Shown: positions 1 through 8,344, counted from the first letter of the stretch. The stretch is DNA of 64,000 nucleotides from an uncultured Eubacterium sp. (GCA_900543485.1 UQRM01000003.1:1-64000); one strand, 5' to 3'. Notes: generated from the letters alone by a model not told the origin. Made by a program: numbers and translations.

Positions 1-77
1 TTGAAACCGCCGTATACGAGAACCGTACGTACGGTGGTGTGAGAGGACGGCGGCTAGTCACCGCCTCCTACTCGATT
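1..77 (+). mobile_element. Group II intron, 3' end (domains V and VI), cut by the window edge
   Basis: Domain V can be folded from positions 6-38: a 9-bp lower helix (6-14 with 30-38, one G-T), a two-base CG bulge at 28-29, a short upper helix and an AGAA-type loop. The catalytic triad reads CGC (8-10) rather than AGC. Domain VI follows (43-71) with a GGCGG/CCGCC stem and a single unpaired A at 70, seven bases before the likely 3' splice site after CTCGATT, as expected for the branch point. The intron-encoded reverse transcriptase would lie left of the window. The intron ends about 45 bp past the stop of the converging kinase-like gene. Confidence 0.8.
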
Positions 78-123
78 AGAAGGCTTTGTCTGCCGGGCGT
101 CGATGAAGTACCGGCGGATGGGA

Positions 124-762
124 TCATTTCTTCAGTTCAGGGAATCTGACAGTAATGTAATGGAACAATATATCCTTGATCTCCTCGTCGGAAAACGGCG
201 ATGTGTCCAGGACGAGATCGTACTGCCTCAGATCCAGCCATTTTTTCCCGGTAAAGGTATTGTAATATTGAGCTCTTTCTCTGTCCTGCTTTTCTATGTC
301 GTGGACGGCCTTTTTTTCCGAAAGCTTTTTATCCAGGGTCTTTTCCAGGCGTTTTATACGGCTGTCCATATCCGCCTGCAGGAATATGCTGGTATGCTTT
401 TCATAATGCCTGAACAGGTAGGAGGCACAGCGGCCGATGATGACGCATGGCCCTTTCTCTACAGATTCACGCATGATTTCTGTCTGAGTCTTGAACAGTT
501 GATCGCTGGTCGGTATATACCATTCCTTGGCGATGTAGGGCATTTCGAATGCGGCGGAACGAGCCATGGCCGTGAGGGCAGAGACGTTTTCATCCACCAA
601 CTCCAGGTTCTCTTCGTCGGCATCCAGGATGGCCGCAGCTTTTACCAGGATCTCCTTATCGATATATTCGAATCCGAAGTGCTCGGCGATAGCTTTTCCC
701 ATGGCTGAACCTCCACTTCCCAGCTGCCGGCCGATGGTTATCACATGATGTTGATTTTTCAT
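124..762 (-). CDS. Cytidylate kinase-like family protein
   Basis: A 212-residue protein of the cytidylate kinase-like family (P-loop NMP kinase fold). The N-terminus holds a degenerate nucleotide loop (GRQLGSGGSAMGKAIAEH, about residues 12-29) where the usual GKS/T is replaced by a glycine/serine-rich run. GPCVIIGRCASYLF follows near residue 105, the second strand typical of this group, and an RxxRAQYY segment near residue 160 resembles the lid. Clostridial genomes carry several such paralogues besides true Cmk, so CMP phosphorylation is not certain. The start has GGAGG eight bases upstream. It is a single gene, separated from the efflux operon by 120 bp. Confidence 0.8.
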   Translation of the reverse strand: MKNQHHVITIGRQLGSGGSAMGKAIAEHFGFEYIDKEILVKAAAILDADEENLELVDENVSALTAMARSAAFEMPYIAKEWYIPTSDQLFKTQTEIMRESVEKGPCVIIGRCASYLFRHYEKHTSIFLQADMDSRIKRLEKTLDKKLSEKKAVHDIEKQDRERAQYYNTFTGKKWLDLRQYDLVLDTSPFSDEEIKDILFHYITVRFPELKK

Positions 763-883
763 TTTGTTTCCCTCCTGTGGATACTTCGCTGCGAAATCGT
801 CGGCTTATGGTAAGCCGCCTGATGGTCGTGTTTTTTGAATGACGTGAGCTTATCGATGTTTTCATTATACCACGCGAAAGACA

Positions 884-2308
884 TCAATCGCAAAAGATAT
901 CGTCATCGCGTTTTGCTCGTTTTACGAAGAGGATGGTCATGACGAGAGCTACGGCGCTCAGTCCGGTGGCTGTCCCGTAGGCAGCCCGCATGCCGTTGAG
1001 AGTCGACTCGACAGGACCGGCGCCGGCAGTAGCCGCGCTGACGATAGTCATGATGGTGATGAGGATGGCAGTACCAATGGAACCGGCGACTTGCCTGGCC
1101 GTGTTGTTGATGGCGCTTCCGTGAGCGATCATCTTGTTTTCAAGGGAGTTGAGCCCCCACGTATTGATAGGCATGTTGACCATGGCCAGGCCAAAGAGCC
1201 TTACGGTGTATATGAGACAGACAGTCGTAAAGGTCCAGGTTTCGTCTATGAACATGAAAAAGCCGGTGAAGACCGTAAGGAGGGCAAGACCGAACGTTGA
1301 GATCCCTCTTGGGCCGAATTTGTCGAAAAGTCGTCCGGTCACGGGGCTCATGATGCCCATCAGCAGTGAGCCGGGGAGCATGACGAGACCTGATTCCATC
1401 GCGGTGAACTGAAGGACATTCTGAAGATATATAGGTGTGATGATGGTTCCGGCTATCAGCGCCGCGTTGACTATCATGCTGACGATAGTGGAATATCTGA
1501 AGTCTTTGATCTTGAGAATGCTCAGCTCCAGCAGCGGCGCCGATAAGGTGTGCTGGCGCTTTATAAAAGCTGCCAGGAAGGACGCGCCGATTATCAGGGA
1601 GGCCAGGGTTATGGGATGGAGCCATCCGTAGCTTCCGGCAACGCTGAATCCATAGAGGAGTCCTCCGAACCCGATGCTGGAGAAGATCACCGACAGGATA
1701 TCGAGTTTGGTGTGGGATGTCTCCCCTACGTTTTTAAGCAACAGGAAGGAGATCACTATGATGATGAGAGCCAGCGGCACGATGAGGAGGAAAATACTGT
1801 TCCAGCCCCAGACATCCACTATCCATCCGGAAAGTGTCGGTCCGATGGCGGGAGCGAAGGCTATCACGATACCGATAGCGCCCATAGCTGCTCCGCGCTT
1901 TTCGCGGGGAAAGAGAAGCAATATGACAGTTTGTATCATCGGCATCAGTACGCCGGCAGCCATAGCCTGCAGTATCCTTGCCAGCAGGAGCACAGCGAAG
2001 CTTCCGGCAAAGCCGGCGACGGCCGTACCCGCGGCGAACATCAGCATCGAGCTGAGAAACAGCTGCCTGGTAGTGAAGCGATCGATGAAGTAGGCTGTTA
2101 TAGGTATCATGATACCGTTGACCAGCAGAAAAGCTGTTGTCAGCCATTGTCCTTCGGCGGCTGTTATATGCAGATCTTCCATGATGCTGGGAAGAGCCGG
2201 GGAGAGGACGGTCTGGTTGAGGACAGCCAAAAATACGCCGGATATCATGACGGCGATTATCAATGTTTTCTTTTCGGATTCATGTTTTGCTTTTTTGTCA
2301 GTATTCAT
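884..2308 (-). CDS. MFS efflux transporter, DHA2 (EmrB/QacA/LmrB) family
   Basis: A 474-residue membrane protein with about 14 hydrophobic segments, the size and pattern of the drug:proton antiporter-2 group. It has the antiporter motif C (APAIGPTLSGWIVD, about residues 150-163) in the fifth helix and a motif-A-like loop (DRFTTRQLF) after helix 2. It starts inside the stop codon of the upstream TetR gene, so the two are co-transcribed and translationally coupled. The likely role is export of a hydrophobic toxic compound under control of that repressor. The substrate cannot be told from sequence. Confidence 0.9.
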   Translation of the reverse strand: MNTDKKAKHESEKKTLIIAVMISGVFLAVLNQTVLSPALPSIMEDLHITAAEGQWLTTAFLLVNGIMIPITAYFIDRFTTRQLFLSSMLMFAAGTAVAGFAGSFAVLLLARILQAMAAGVLMPMIQTVILLLFPREKRGAAMGAIGIVIAFAPAIGPTLSGWIVDVWGWNSIFLLIVPLALIIIVISFLLLKNVGETSHTKLDILSVIFSSIGFGGLLYGFSVAGSYGWLHPITLASLIIGASFLAAFIKRQHTLSAPLLELSILKIKDFRYSTIVSMIVNAALIAGTIITPIYLQNVLQFTAMESGLVMLPGSLLMGIMSPVTGRLFDKFGPRGISTFGLALLTVFTGFFMFIDETWTFTTVCLIYTVRLFGLAMVNMPINTWGLNSLENKMIAHGSAINNTARQVAGSIGTAILITIMTIVSAATAGAGPVESTLNGMRAAYGTATGLSAVALVMTILFVKRAKRDDDIFCD

Positions 2309-3099
2309 CGCGTTCCTTTCTGTTCTATAGCTTTGAGTTTTTTCAGGAGTTCTTCGGCCTCATTGAGGCAGGATACCTGTTCTGTCTTTTCATAATTATC
2401 GAGAGCATCTCTGAGAGAATGGGTCAGTGTTTTTTTCATGAAAAAAGGTTTCAGCTTTTCCATATCGTCGGTACAGGATGTCTTGAAATGGTTCAGGACA
2501 TCCGGCGTGAGGAATACAGGCTTTCCTTTTCGTATCATCAGTGTCGCCTGCAGACTGTCGATGATATAGTCCATGAATACGTCGCGATCCAGGGAGATCT
2601 GGCAGCGCCAGGTGATGGAGGCTGTTTCGCGAAGCAGCCCGCTGAGACTCATGGCCAGCTCTCCGGCCAGGTTTTCATCATCCATATCGAAAGCCCGCAT
2701 GATGATCTGCTGGAACAGCAGGAATATGTCAAGACTGAGCTTGTTTATATAGCTGAGGTATTTTTCACGCTGCTGAAAAGGCTGGGCGGACAGGAATTCG
2801 TTTATGAAATGGGTCCGGGCCGAGAATCCCGTCATCCGCTCCGATATACAATTTTTGAGCATTTCCAGAGGAGACGTCTGCGGGGCATCCATAAGCTGCT
2901 GTATGCTGCACAGCATTTGCTCTATCATGTAGCATATGATGGCCATGCTGAAATCTTCTTTGGAGCGAAAGAGTTTGTAAAGGGTGGCCTTGGATATGTT
3001 GCAGGCTTCAGCGACATCCTGCATGGATGTGTTGTAGTACCCTTTCCTTTCGAAAATATCTCTGCCTGCTTCTATGATATGTTCTTTTTTTTGATCCAT
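2305..3099 (-). CDS. TetR/AcrR family regulator of the MFS pump
   Basis: A 264-residue regulator. Residues 1-60 are the TetR helix-turn-helix (MQDVAEACNISKATLYKLF); the remaining 200 residues are a helical ligand domain, somewhat longer than the usual 190-220 total. ATG at 3099 lies 9 bases after GGAGGT (3109-3114); a TTG at 3102 is an alternative start. It is the first gene of the tetR-MFS operon and probably represses its own promoter (TTGACA-17-TATAAT, 3221-3249). A leader of about 110 nt with strong secondary structure lies between promoter and start. No clear palindromic operator was picked out. Confidence 0.88.
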   Translation of the reverse strand: MDQKKEHIIEAGRDIFERKGYYNTSMQDVAEACNISKATLYKLFRSKEDFSMAIICYMIEQMLCSIQQLMDAPQTSPLEMLKNCISERMTGFSARTHFINEFLSAQPFQQREKYLSYINKLSLDIFLLFQQIIMRAFDMDDENLAGELAMSLSGLLRETASITWRCQISLDRDVFMDYIIDSLQATLMIRKGKPVFLTPDVLNHFKTSCTDDMEKLKPFFMKKTLTHSLRDALDNYEKTEQVSCLNEAEELLKKLKAIEQKGTR

Positions 3100-3102
3100 C
3101 AA

Positions 3103-3214
3103 AGTAATACCTCCAAATAAAAACTCGTCCGGAATGTATCTCGGGAACCGGGACGCAGGATAACGCGGCCCTTAGGATCTCCTGATGATACTGACGAGTT
3201 TTTTGTGTACTCTC
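3103..3214 (-). ncRNA. Structured 5' leader of the tetR-MFS operon, unknown class
   Basis: In the transcript (minus strand) AAAAACTCGTC (3204-3193) can pair with GACGAGTTTTT (3129-3119), 11 bp. A second helix GTATC/GATAC (3191-3187 with 3140-3136) and small hairpins lie inside. The 3' arm ends five bases before the Shine-Dalgarno sequence and is followed by a U-rich stretch, so it could act as an attenuator or sequester the ribosome site. It matches no riboswitch consensus I can recall. It may only be a stable leader. Confidence 0.45.
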
Positions 3215-3220
3215 AAGTTT

Positions 3221-3249
3221 ATTATAGCGATGCCGGAGCGGAATGTCAA
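3221..3249 (-). promoter_or_regulatory. Sigma-A promoter of tetR-MFS
   Basis: Perfect -35 TTGACA (complement of 3244-3249), 17-bp spacer, perfect -10 TATAAT (complement of 3221-3226). Transcription would start near 3214. Confidence 0.85.
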
Positions 3250-3285
3250 GACAGGCAGCAGACGGATCGCGACAGGCGTATAATA

Positions 3286-3313
3286 TCCGGTCAGGGAGGT
3301 CCGGTCAGGGAGG
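3286..3313. repeat. Perfect tandem 14-bp duplication
   Basis: TCCGGTCAGGGAGG occurs twice head to tail (3286-3299 and 3300-3313) in the spacer between the divergent tetR and monooxygenase genes, just upstream of the latter's promoter. Confidence 0.9.
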
Positions 3314-3327
3314 AAGTCCCTTTGCTA

Positions 3328-3356
3328 TTGTTAAATCCTGTCTGAGATGGTATGAT
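3328..3356 (+). promoter_or_regulatory. Probable promoter of the monooxygenase-like gene
   Basis: TTGTTA (3328-3333), 17-bp spacer, TATGAT (3351-3356), about 50 bp before the start codon. Confidence 0.6.
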
Positions 3357-3406
3357 TCATATTATCGATGTGTTGAAATACGGGAAACGGAATCGGAGGT
3401 AGAAAA

Positions 3407-3703
3407 ATGACAAATTTTTATGTCACATACAAATTCGCGGATAAAGAGACACGGGATGCTTTTTACAGAGAAGTAAAGGAAAGCAGAGCGCCGGAATTGT
3501 CCAGAGAGGAAGACGGCTGTATAAGATATGATTTCTTTTTTCACGCTGATGAGGATGACAAGATGTTTTTATGGGAACAGTGGACAAGCAGGGAAGCGCA
3601 GAAGAAGCATTGTCAACAGCCTCATTTTCTCCGGCTTTCAAGTATAAAGGAGAAGTACGGTGTGGAAACTGATATACAGATAGAAGACCAGTATTGCAAG
3701 TAG
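3407..3703 (+). CDS. ABM-domain protein (putative quinol monooxygenase)
   Basis: A 98-residue protein covering one antibiotic-biosynthesis-monooxygenase (dimeric alpha/beta barrel) domain: beta strand FYVTYKF at the start, LSREEDGCIRYDFFF in the middle, and the typical FLWEQWTSREAQKKHCQQPHF segment near residues 62-82. Members act on small quinones or as general stress proteins, and the substrate here is unknown. GGAGGT sits 8 bases before ATG. It is monocistronic and convergent with the crotonase gene. Confidence 0.8.
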   Translation: MTNFYVTYKFADKETRDAFYREVKESRAPELSREEDGCIRYDFFFHADEDDKMFLWEQWTSREAQKKHCQQPHFLRLSSIKEKYGVETDIQIEDQYCK

Positions 3704-3714
3704 GAGGGACAAAG

Positions 3715-3750
3715 AAAAAAGGTACGGCACCGTATATATGATGCCGTACC
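3715..3750 (-). terminator. Intrinsic terminator of the crotonase gene
   Basis: A 9-bp stem, GGTACGGCA (complement of 3742-3750) with TGCCGTACC (complement of 3721-3729), followed on the minus strand by TTTTTT. The plus strand lacks a T-run, so it acts mainly on crt. Confidence 0.85.
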
Positions 3751-3770
3751 GTAAACCCTGGGCAGATATC

Positions 3771-4547
3771 TTATCTGTTTTTAAACTGAGCTTCTCGCTT
3801 TTCGAGGAATGCTTTCATCCCTTCTATCCTGTCTTCCGAGCAGAACGGGACGGTGAAAGCTTCGCTTTCCAGCGCGACCCCCGCGGGAACATCCAGCATC
3901 AGTCCCTTGTTTATTACGCGCTTGGCTGTGGAGATGGCGATAGGAGCCTTGCTCATGATGGTCTTCGCCAGTTTTTCGCACGTAGGTATCAGTTCCTCGG
4001 GAGATACTACCTTTTCTACCAGTCCAAGTCTGAGCGCTTCGTCGGCTTTGATATATTCTCCTGTCATTATCAGGTATTTTCCCATTCCCTGACCTACCAG
4101 CCTAGGAAGTCTTTGGGTGCCTCCAAAGCCGGGTATGATCCCCAGGTTTACTTCAGGCTGTCCGAACTGAGCTTTTTCAGATGCTATCCTGAAATCACAG
4201 GCCATGGCCAGTTCGCATCCGCCTCCGAGGGCAAAACCGTTCACAGCGGCGATGACCGGTTTGTCGATGGATTCGATGTAGTTCATCACATCGGCGCCGT
4301 ATTTTATCATATCGTGGCCCTCTACTCCTGTGAGCGCTGACATCTGCGCGATATCGGCTCCTGCAACGAAGGCTTTTCCCTCACCTGTGAGGATGACGAC
4401 CCTGACCTGATCATCATCTTTGACCATGTCGAAGGCAGCCTTCAGATCCTTAAGGACGGCCGTGGAGATAGCATTGAGAGCTTTAGGTCTGTTGACCGTG
4501 ATATAAGCGATACCGTCTTTTATTTCATACTTTAGCGTTTCGAACAT
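3771..4547 (-). CDS. crt: Enoyl-CoA hydratase / 3-hydroxybutyryl-CoA dehydratase (crotonase)
   Basis: A 258-residue crotonase-fold enzyme that hydrates or dehydrates short-chain enoyl-CoA (3-hydroxybutyryl-CoA to crotonyl-CoA in butyrate formation). Both catalytic glutamates are visible, in ALGGGCELAMACDF (about residue 113) and GQPEVNLGIIPGFGGTQRLP (about 133). The CoA-binding loop KAFVAGADI is at residues 57-65. The start ATG at 4547 has AAAGGAT upstream and gives the normal family length; an upstream ATG would add 21 poorly conserved residues. It faces away from bcd-etfBA and shares a 276-bp divergent promoter region. thl and hbd are not in the window. Confidence 0.9.
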   Translation of the reverse strand: MFETLKYEIKDGIAYITVNRPKALNAISTAVLKDLKAAFDMVKDDDQVRVVILTGEGKAFVAGADIAQMSALTGVEGHDMIKYGADVMNYIESIDKPVIAAVNGFALGGGCELAMACDFRIASEKAQFGQPEVNLGIIPGFGGTQRLPRLVGQGMGKYLIMTGEYIKADEALRLGLVEKVVSPEELIPTCEKLAKTIMSKAPIAISTAKRVINKGLMLDVPAGVALESEAFTVPFCSEDRIEGMKAFLEKREAQFKNR

Positions 4548-4627
4548 AATTCCACATCCTTTCCCATTTTTTCTTTGCTTTTTCTCTTGTTTTCCGGGTG
4601 TTTCCGGCAAAATGACGATTTATATCC

Positions 4628-4656
4628 ATATTAGTGCGGAAATACTTTTTTGTCAA
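4628..4656 (-). promoter_or_regulatory. Sigma-A promoter of crt
   Basis: TTGACA (complement of 4651-4656), 17-bp spacer, TAATAT (complement of 4628-4633), about 80 bp upstream of the crt start. Confidence 0.8.
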
Positions 4657-4742
4657 TGATAAGTCGGTTTTAAGCATTCTAAAGTCTATGTCCGACATTA
4701 TAAATTATACAAAATACATGACGAAATACATGGCAATGCGAC

Positions 4743-4771
4743 TTGACACAGATTGCTATTTACAATAAAAT
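4743..4771 (+). promoter_or_regulatory. Sigma-A promoter of bcd-etfBA
   Basis: TTGACA (4743-4748), 17-bp spacer, TAAAAT (4766-4771), 52 bp before the bcd start, in a very AT-rich stretch. Confidence 0.85.
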
Positions 4772-4823
4772 AAATAAGTGATTGTAAGCAAAATTTAAGT
4801 TGTGGAGTTTAGGAGGATAAACA

Positions 4824-5993
4824 ATGGACTTTAAATTATCAAAGACACATTTGCTTCAGCAGGAAATGTATCGCAGATTTGCAGAAAATGAAGTTAAACC
4901 ATTGGCGGAAGAAATGGACGAAACTGAAGTTTTCGACCTTGATCTGCTTGCAAAGATGCACAAATACGGACTCATGGGTATTCCATACTCAAAGGAATAC
5001 GGCGGAGTAGGCGGAGACTACCTCAGCTATGCGCTCTGCATGGAAGAGATCTCCAAGAAGGACGGAAGTGCCGGTATCACGATTTCGGTACATACTTCCC
5101 TCTGCTGCTCATGCATAGACTCCTTCGGTACGGAAGAACAGAAGCAGAAGTTCCTCAGACCTTTGATCGATGGTTCGAAGACAGGCTGTTTCGGTCTTAC
5201 TGAGCCAAACGCAGGCTCGGATGCTGCCGGACAGCAGACACAGGCGGTATACGATGAAGCTACTGATGAATATATCATCAACGGCGGAAAGATATTTACA
5301 ACTAACTCAGGTTTCGCTGAGACTTGCATAGTATTCGCGCTTACAGACAAGACGCTGGGTACGAAGGGTATATCCGCGTTCGTAGTTCCACTCAAGGATG
5401 AGGACGGAAACAGGACGCCGGGAGTTACCGTAAGTGAAAACATCAAGAGAATGGGTATCAGAGCAGCATCCAACTGCGAAGTTTCCTATGAGAACGTAAG
5501 AGTACCGGCTGCCAACAGACTGGGCAAGGAAGGCCAGGGATTCAAGATCGCCATGAAGGCTCTTGACGGCGGAAGAATCGGTATCGCCGCACAGTCCGTA
5601 GGTCTGGCGCAGGGCGCTCTGGACGAAGCAGTTGAATATGTAAAGGAAAGAAAGCAGTTCGGAAGACCGATCGCTGCATTCCAGACTACTCAGTTCAAGC
5701 TTGCTGATATGCAGACGAAGATAGACGCAGCAAGGCTCCTCACATGGAGAGCGGCATGCATAAAGGATGCCGGAGAGAACTATGGCCCTGCCGCAGCAAT
5801 GGCCAAGTTATTCGCTTCTGACGTAGCTAACCAGGTGTGCAGAGAAGCTGTACAGCTGATGGGTGGTTACGGATACTGCAGAGAGTATCCTGTGGAAAGA
5901 GCGCTCAGAGACGCTAAGATCACAGAGATCTACGAAGGAACATCTGAAGTAATGAAGATGGTAATTTCGGGCTCGATGAAGTTAAAGAAGTAG
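4824..5993 (+). CDS. bcd: Short-chain acyl-CoA dehydrogenase (butyryl-CoA dehydrogenase)
   Basis: A 389-residue FAD enzyme, normal length for the family. The N-terminal helical domain is followed by the middle beta domain with the flavin/substrate motif FGLTEPNAGSD (about residues 132-142) and FTTNSGFAE. The C-terminal domain ends with IYEGTSEVMK, which holds the catalytic glutamate. It reduces crotonyl-CoA to butyryl-CoA with electrons passed by EtfBA; in anaerobic Clostridia such a complex bifurcates electrons from NADH to ferredoxin. AGGAGG precedes ATG by 8 bases. It is first of a three-gene operon (gaps 21 and 18 bp). Codons are strongly biased (ATC, AGA), unlike most of the window, consistent with high expression. 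Confidence 0.93.
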   Translation: MDFKLSKTHLLQQEMYRRFAENEVKPLAEEMDETEVFDLDLLAKMHKYGLMGIPYSKEYGGVGGDYLSYALCMEEISKKDGSAGITISVHTSLCCSCIDSFGTEEQKQKFLRPLIDGSKTGCFGLTEPNAGSDAAGQQTQAVYDEATDEYIINGGKIFTTNSGFAETCIVFALTDKTLGTKGISAFVVPLKDEDGNRTPGVTVSENIKRMGIRAASNCEVSYENVRVPAANRLGKEGQGFKIAMKALDGGRIGIAAQSVGLAQGALDEAVEYVKERKQFGRPIAAFQTTQFKLADMQTKIDAARLLTWRAACIKDAGENYGPAAAMAKLFASDVANQVCREAVQLMGGYGYCREYPVERALRDAKITEIYEGTSEVMKMVISGSMKLKK

Positions 5994-6014
5994 TGTGAAG
6001 GGAGAAGAATAACG

Positions 6015-6806
6015 ATGAAAATAGTAGTATGCATAAAGCAGGTTCCGGACACGAACGAGGTAAAACTGGATCCTAAGACGAACAGACTTATAAGAGATGG
6101 TGTGCCAAGCATCATCAATCACGATGATAAATCAGGAATAGAAGCAGCTCTTCAGCTGAGAGAAAAGGTTGGCGGTACTGTAACGGTAGTGTGCATGGGA
6201 CCTCCGCAGGCTGACGTGGCACTTAGAGAAGCGCTGGCAATGGGATGCGATGACGCATATCTGCTTTCAGCCAGAGAATTCGGCGGATCAGACACATGCG
6301 CTACGGCGATAATCATTTCCACTGCTCTGAAGAAGATCGGATATGATATCGTTATCACCGGAAGACAGGCGATCGACGGAGATACTGCTCAGGTAGGACC
6401 TCAGATCGCTGAGAACCTTGGAATCCCGCAGATCTCATATGTTGAAGAGATCACACCGAATGAAAAGGGCGACGTTCTCACTGTAAGAAGACAGTATGAG
6501 GACAGACACCATATGATAGAAGTCAAGACTCCTTGCCTGCTGACAGCGCTGCAGGAACTGGCTGAGCCAAGATATATGCACGCAGGCGGAATCATCGACG
6601 CTTATGCAAAGGAAATCACCGTTTGGGGATTCGACGATCTGAAGGACGGACTGAATCCTGACCATATCGGACTGAACGGTTCGCCGACAAAGGTAGTTAC
6701 ATCGTTCGGAAAGATGGCCAAGGGAGCAGGAACGAAGCTGGATGTGAGCCCGGATGAAGCGGTAGCTGCAATCATAGCGAAGATGGAAGAAAGACACATT
6801 ATTTAG
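6015..6806 (+). CDS. etfB: Electron transfer flavoprotein, beta subunit
   Basis: A 263-residue beta subunit. The conserved start KIVVCIKQVPDTNEVKLDP (residues 2-20) and the family signature around VRRQYEDRHHMIEVKTPCLL (about residues 160-179) are present. It pairs with EtfA to move electrons to or from Bcd, and in bifurcating forms this subunit binds the NADH-oxidising flavin. It lies between bcd and etfA in one transcription unit and shares their codon bias. Confidence 0.93.
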   Translation: MKIVVCIKQVPDTNEVKLDPKTNRLIRDGVPSIINHDDKSGIEAALQLREKVGGTVTVVCMGPPQADVALREALAMGCDDAYLLSAREFGGSDTCATAIIISTALKKIGYDIVITGRQAIDGDTAQVGPQIAENLGIPQISYVEEITPNEKGDVLTVRRQYEDRHHMIEVKTPCLLTALQELAEPRYMHAGGIIDAYAKEITVWGFDDLKDGLNPDHIGLNGSPTKVVTSFGKMAKGAGTKLDVSPDEAVAAIIAKMEERHII

Positions 6807-6824
6807 TGGGGAGGTTTCTTGAAA

Positions 6825-7898
6825 ATGAGTAAAGATATATATGTAGTAGTTGAGCAGAGAGACGGCGTTGTCGCCAAAGTAACTCTCGAGCTGCTGGGCG
6901 AAGCGACAGAGCTGGCTGCTGACCTTAAGGAAAAGGTATACGCAGTTATCATGGGCGATAAGGTTAAAGATAAGACGCAGGAGCTGATCGAAGCGGGAGC
7001 TGACGGGGTTATCGTAGTAGAAGACCCTATGCTGGCTGAATATGTAACGGAACCGTACGCTAAAGCGCTTACAGCCGTTATCAAGAACTACGATCCTAAC
7101 ATCGTACTGTTCGGCGCGACTTCCATCGGAAGAGACCTCGCTCCAAGAGTAGCTGCCAGGATCCACACAGGACTTACCGCAGACTGCACGCACCTGGATA
7201 TCGATATGAACAAGTATTTCGAATTCCTGAAGGCTACGTCGACTGCTGACACTGAGTCCATCGGCAAGAGACTGGGAATGGATGACAATACTCTGAAGAT
7301 GACGAGACCTGCTTTCGGAGGTAACGTAATGGCTACTATCAGATGTGCTGATTACAGACCTCAGATGGCTACGGTAAGACCTGGAGTAATGAAGAAGATC
7401 GAGCCTCAGAAGGGCAAGCAGGGTACTGTTGAGGAATTCAAGGTTGATTTCGTTCCTGAAGACATGAACGTAACTATCAAGGAAGTAGTTAAGGATACTA
7501 AGAAGAAGGTAGATATCACAGAAGCCAAGGTTCTGGTTTCCGGCGGAAGAGGTATCGGTTCTGCGGATTACTATAAAGAGCTGCAGAAAGTCGCTGATCT
7601 GCTGGGCGGAGAGATTTCGTCCTCAAGAGCTAACGTTGATGCCGGCTGGATCGAGAAGGACAGACAGGTTGGTCAGACTGGTAAGACAGTAAGACCTGAG
7701 TTGTACATGGCCTGTGGTATATCCGGAGCTATCCAGCATATCGCCGGTATGGAAAACTCCGAGTGCGTAATCGCTATCAATAAGAACGATTCGGCTGCTA
7801 TCTTCGAGGTGTCCGATCTGGGTATCGTTGGTGATGTCAAAGTCATCATCCCTAAACTCATCGACGCTCTTGAAAAGTACAAGGCTGCTAACAACTAA
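6825..7898 (+). CDS. etfA: Electron transfer flavoprotein, alpha subunit
   Basis: A 357-residue alpha subunit with an N-terminal adenine-nucleotide-like domain and a C-terminal FAD domain carrying the signature YMACGISGAIQHIAGM (about residues 294-309) and INKNDSAAIFEVSDLGIVGD. GGGGAGG (6808-6814) is 10 bases before this ATG and 4 before an in-frame TTG at 6819, so either start is possible. No N-terminal ferredoxin extension is present. It is the last gene of the bcd operon, followed by a strong terminator. Confidence 0.93.
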   Translation: MSKDIYVVVEQRDGVVAKVTLELLGEATELAADLKEKVYAVIMGDKVKDKTQELIEAGADGVIVVEDPMLAEYVTEPYAKALTAVIKNYDPNIVLFGATSIGRDLAPRVAARIHTGLTADCTHLDIDMNKYFEFLKATSTADTESIGKRLGMDDNTLKMTRPAFGGNVMATIRCADYRPQMATVRPGVMKKIEPQKGKQGTVEEFKVDFVPEDMNVTIKEVVKDTKKKVDITEAKVLVSGGRGIGSADYYKELQKVADLLGGEISSSRANVDAGWIEKDRQVGQTGKTVRPELYMACGISGAIQHIAGMENSECVIAINKNDSAAIFEVSDLGIVGDVKVIIPKLIDALEKYKAANN

Positions 7899-7937
7899 AA
7901 GTTCGTATAACGCGGCAACATAAATGAGTTTTTCAGA

Positions 7938-7981
7938 AGAGGATGTGTTCCGAAGCGAGACTTTGGAGCACAGCCTCTTTT
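7938..7981 (+). terminator. Terminator of bcd-etfBA
   Basis: An imperfect 13-bp stem: AGAGG-TGTG-TCC (7938-7951) with GGA-CACA-CCTCT (7965-7978), then TTTT. Confidence 0.75.
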
Positions 7982-8029
7982 ATCTGTATATAGTGAAAAA
8001 ACAGGATCTATAGCGAGGTGAAATGCGTC

Positions 8030-8344
8030 ATGCGCAAAATGAAACTGATCCCGGGAGAGGATTTTTACAACAGATGCGAGGTAAGTGTTTACGATATCAC
8101 AGAAGGAAAGGAAAAGAGGCGCTGCAAGGTAACTGTGGAATATTCGGCGGCTGACGTTCGCCAGCTCAGATCACAGGGGATAGAGGACCTTGATGCAGCG
8201 CTGGAGCATTACAGGGATTGGATATATGACATCGTCAAATATTATATCACCGACGACTGGGAATGTGCTGAAGGAATGGATGAAGTAACGGACATAATAG
8301 CGGAGCATATAAGAGAGTACTTTGAGGAAGGTGAAAAACGATGA
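8030..8344 (+). CDS. Hypothetical protein, acidic, about 104 aa
   Basis: A family I do not recognise. ATG at 8030 is preceded by GAGG at 8015-8018; a GTG at 8018 overlaps that ribosome site and is less likely. The product is hydrophilic, without a signal peptide, with a beta-rich N-terminal half (FYNRCEVSVYDI, CKVTVEYSAADV) and an acidic helical C-terminal half (YDIVKYYITDDWECAEGMDE). Its stop overlaps the nudC start (ATGA), so the two are co-translated and may be related in function. Confidence 0.6.
   Translation: MRKMKLIPGEDFYNRCEVSVYDITEGKEKRRCKVTVEYSAADVRQLRSQGIEDLDAALEHYRDWIYDIVKYYITDDWECAEGMDEVTDIIAEHIREYFEEGEKR

Noticed and set aside
3720..3752. Terminator for the ABM-domain gene
   Set aside because: The hairpin has a T-run only on the minus strand, so it terminates crt; on the plus strand it is followed by GTAAA.
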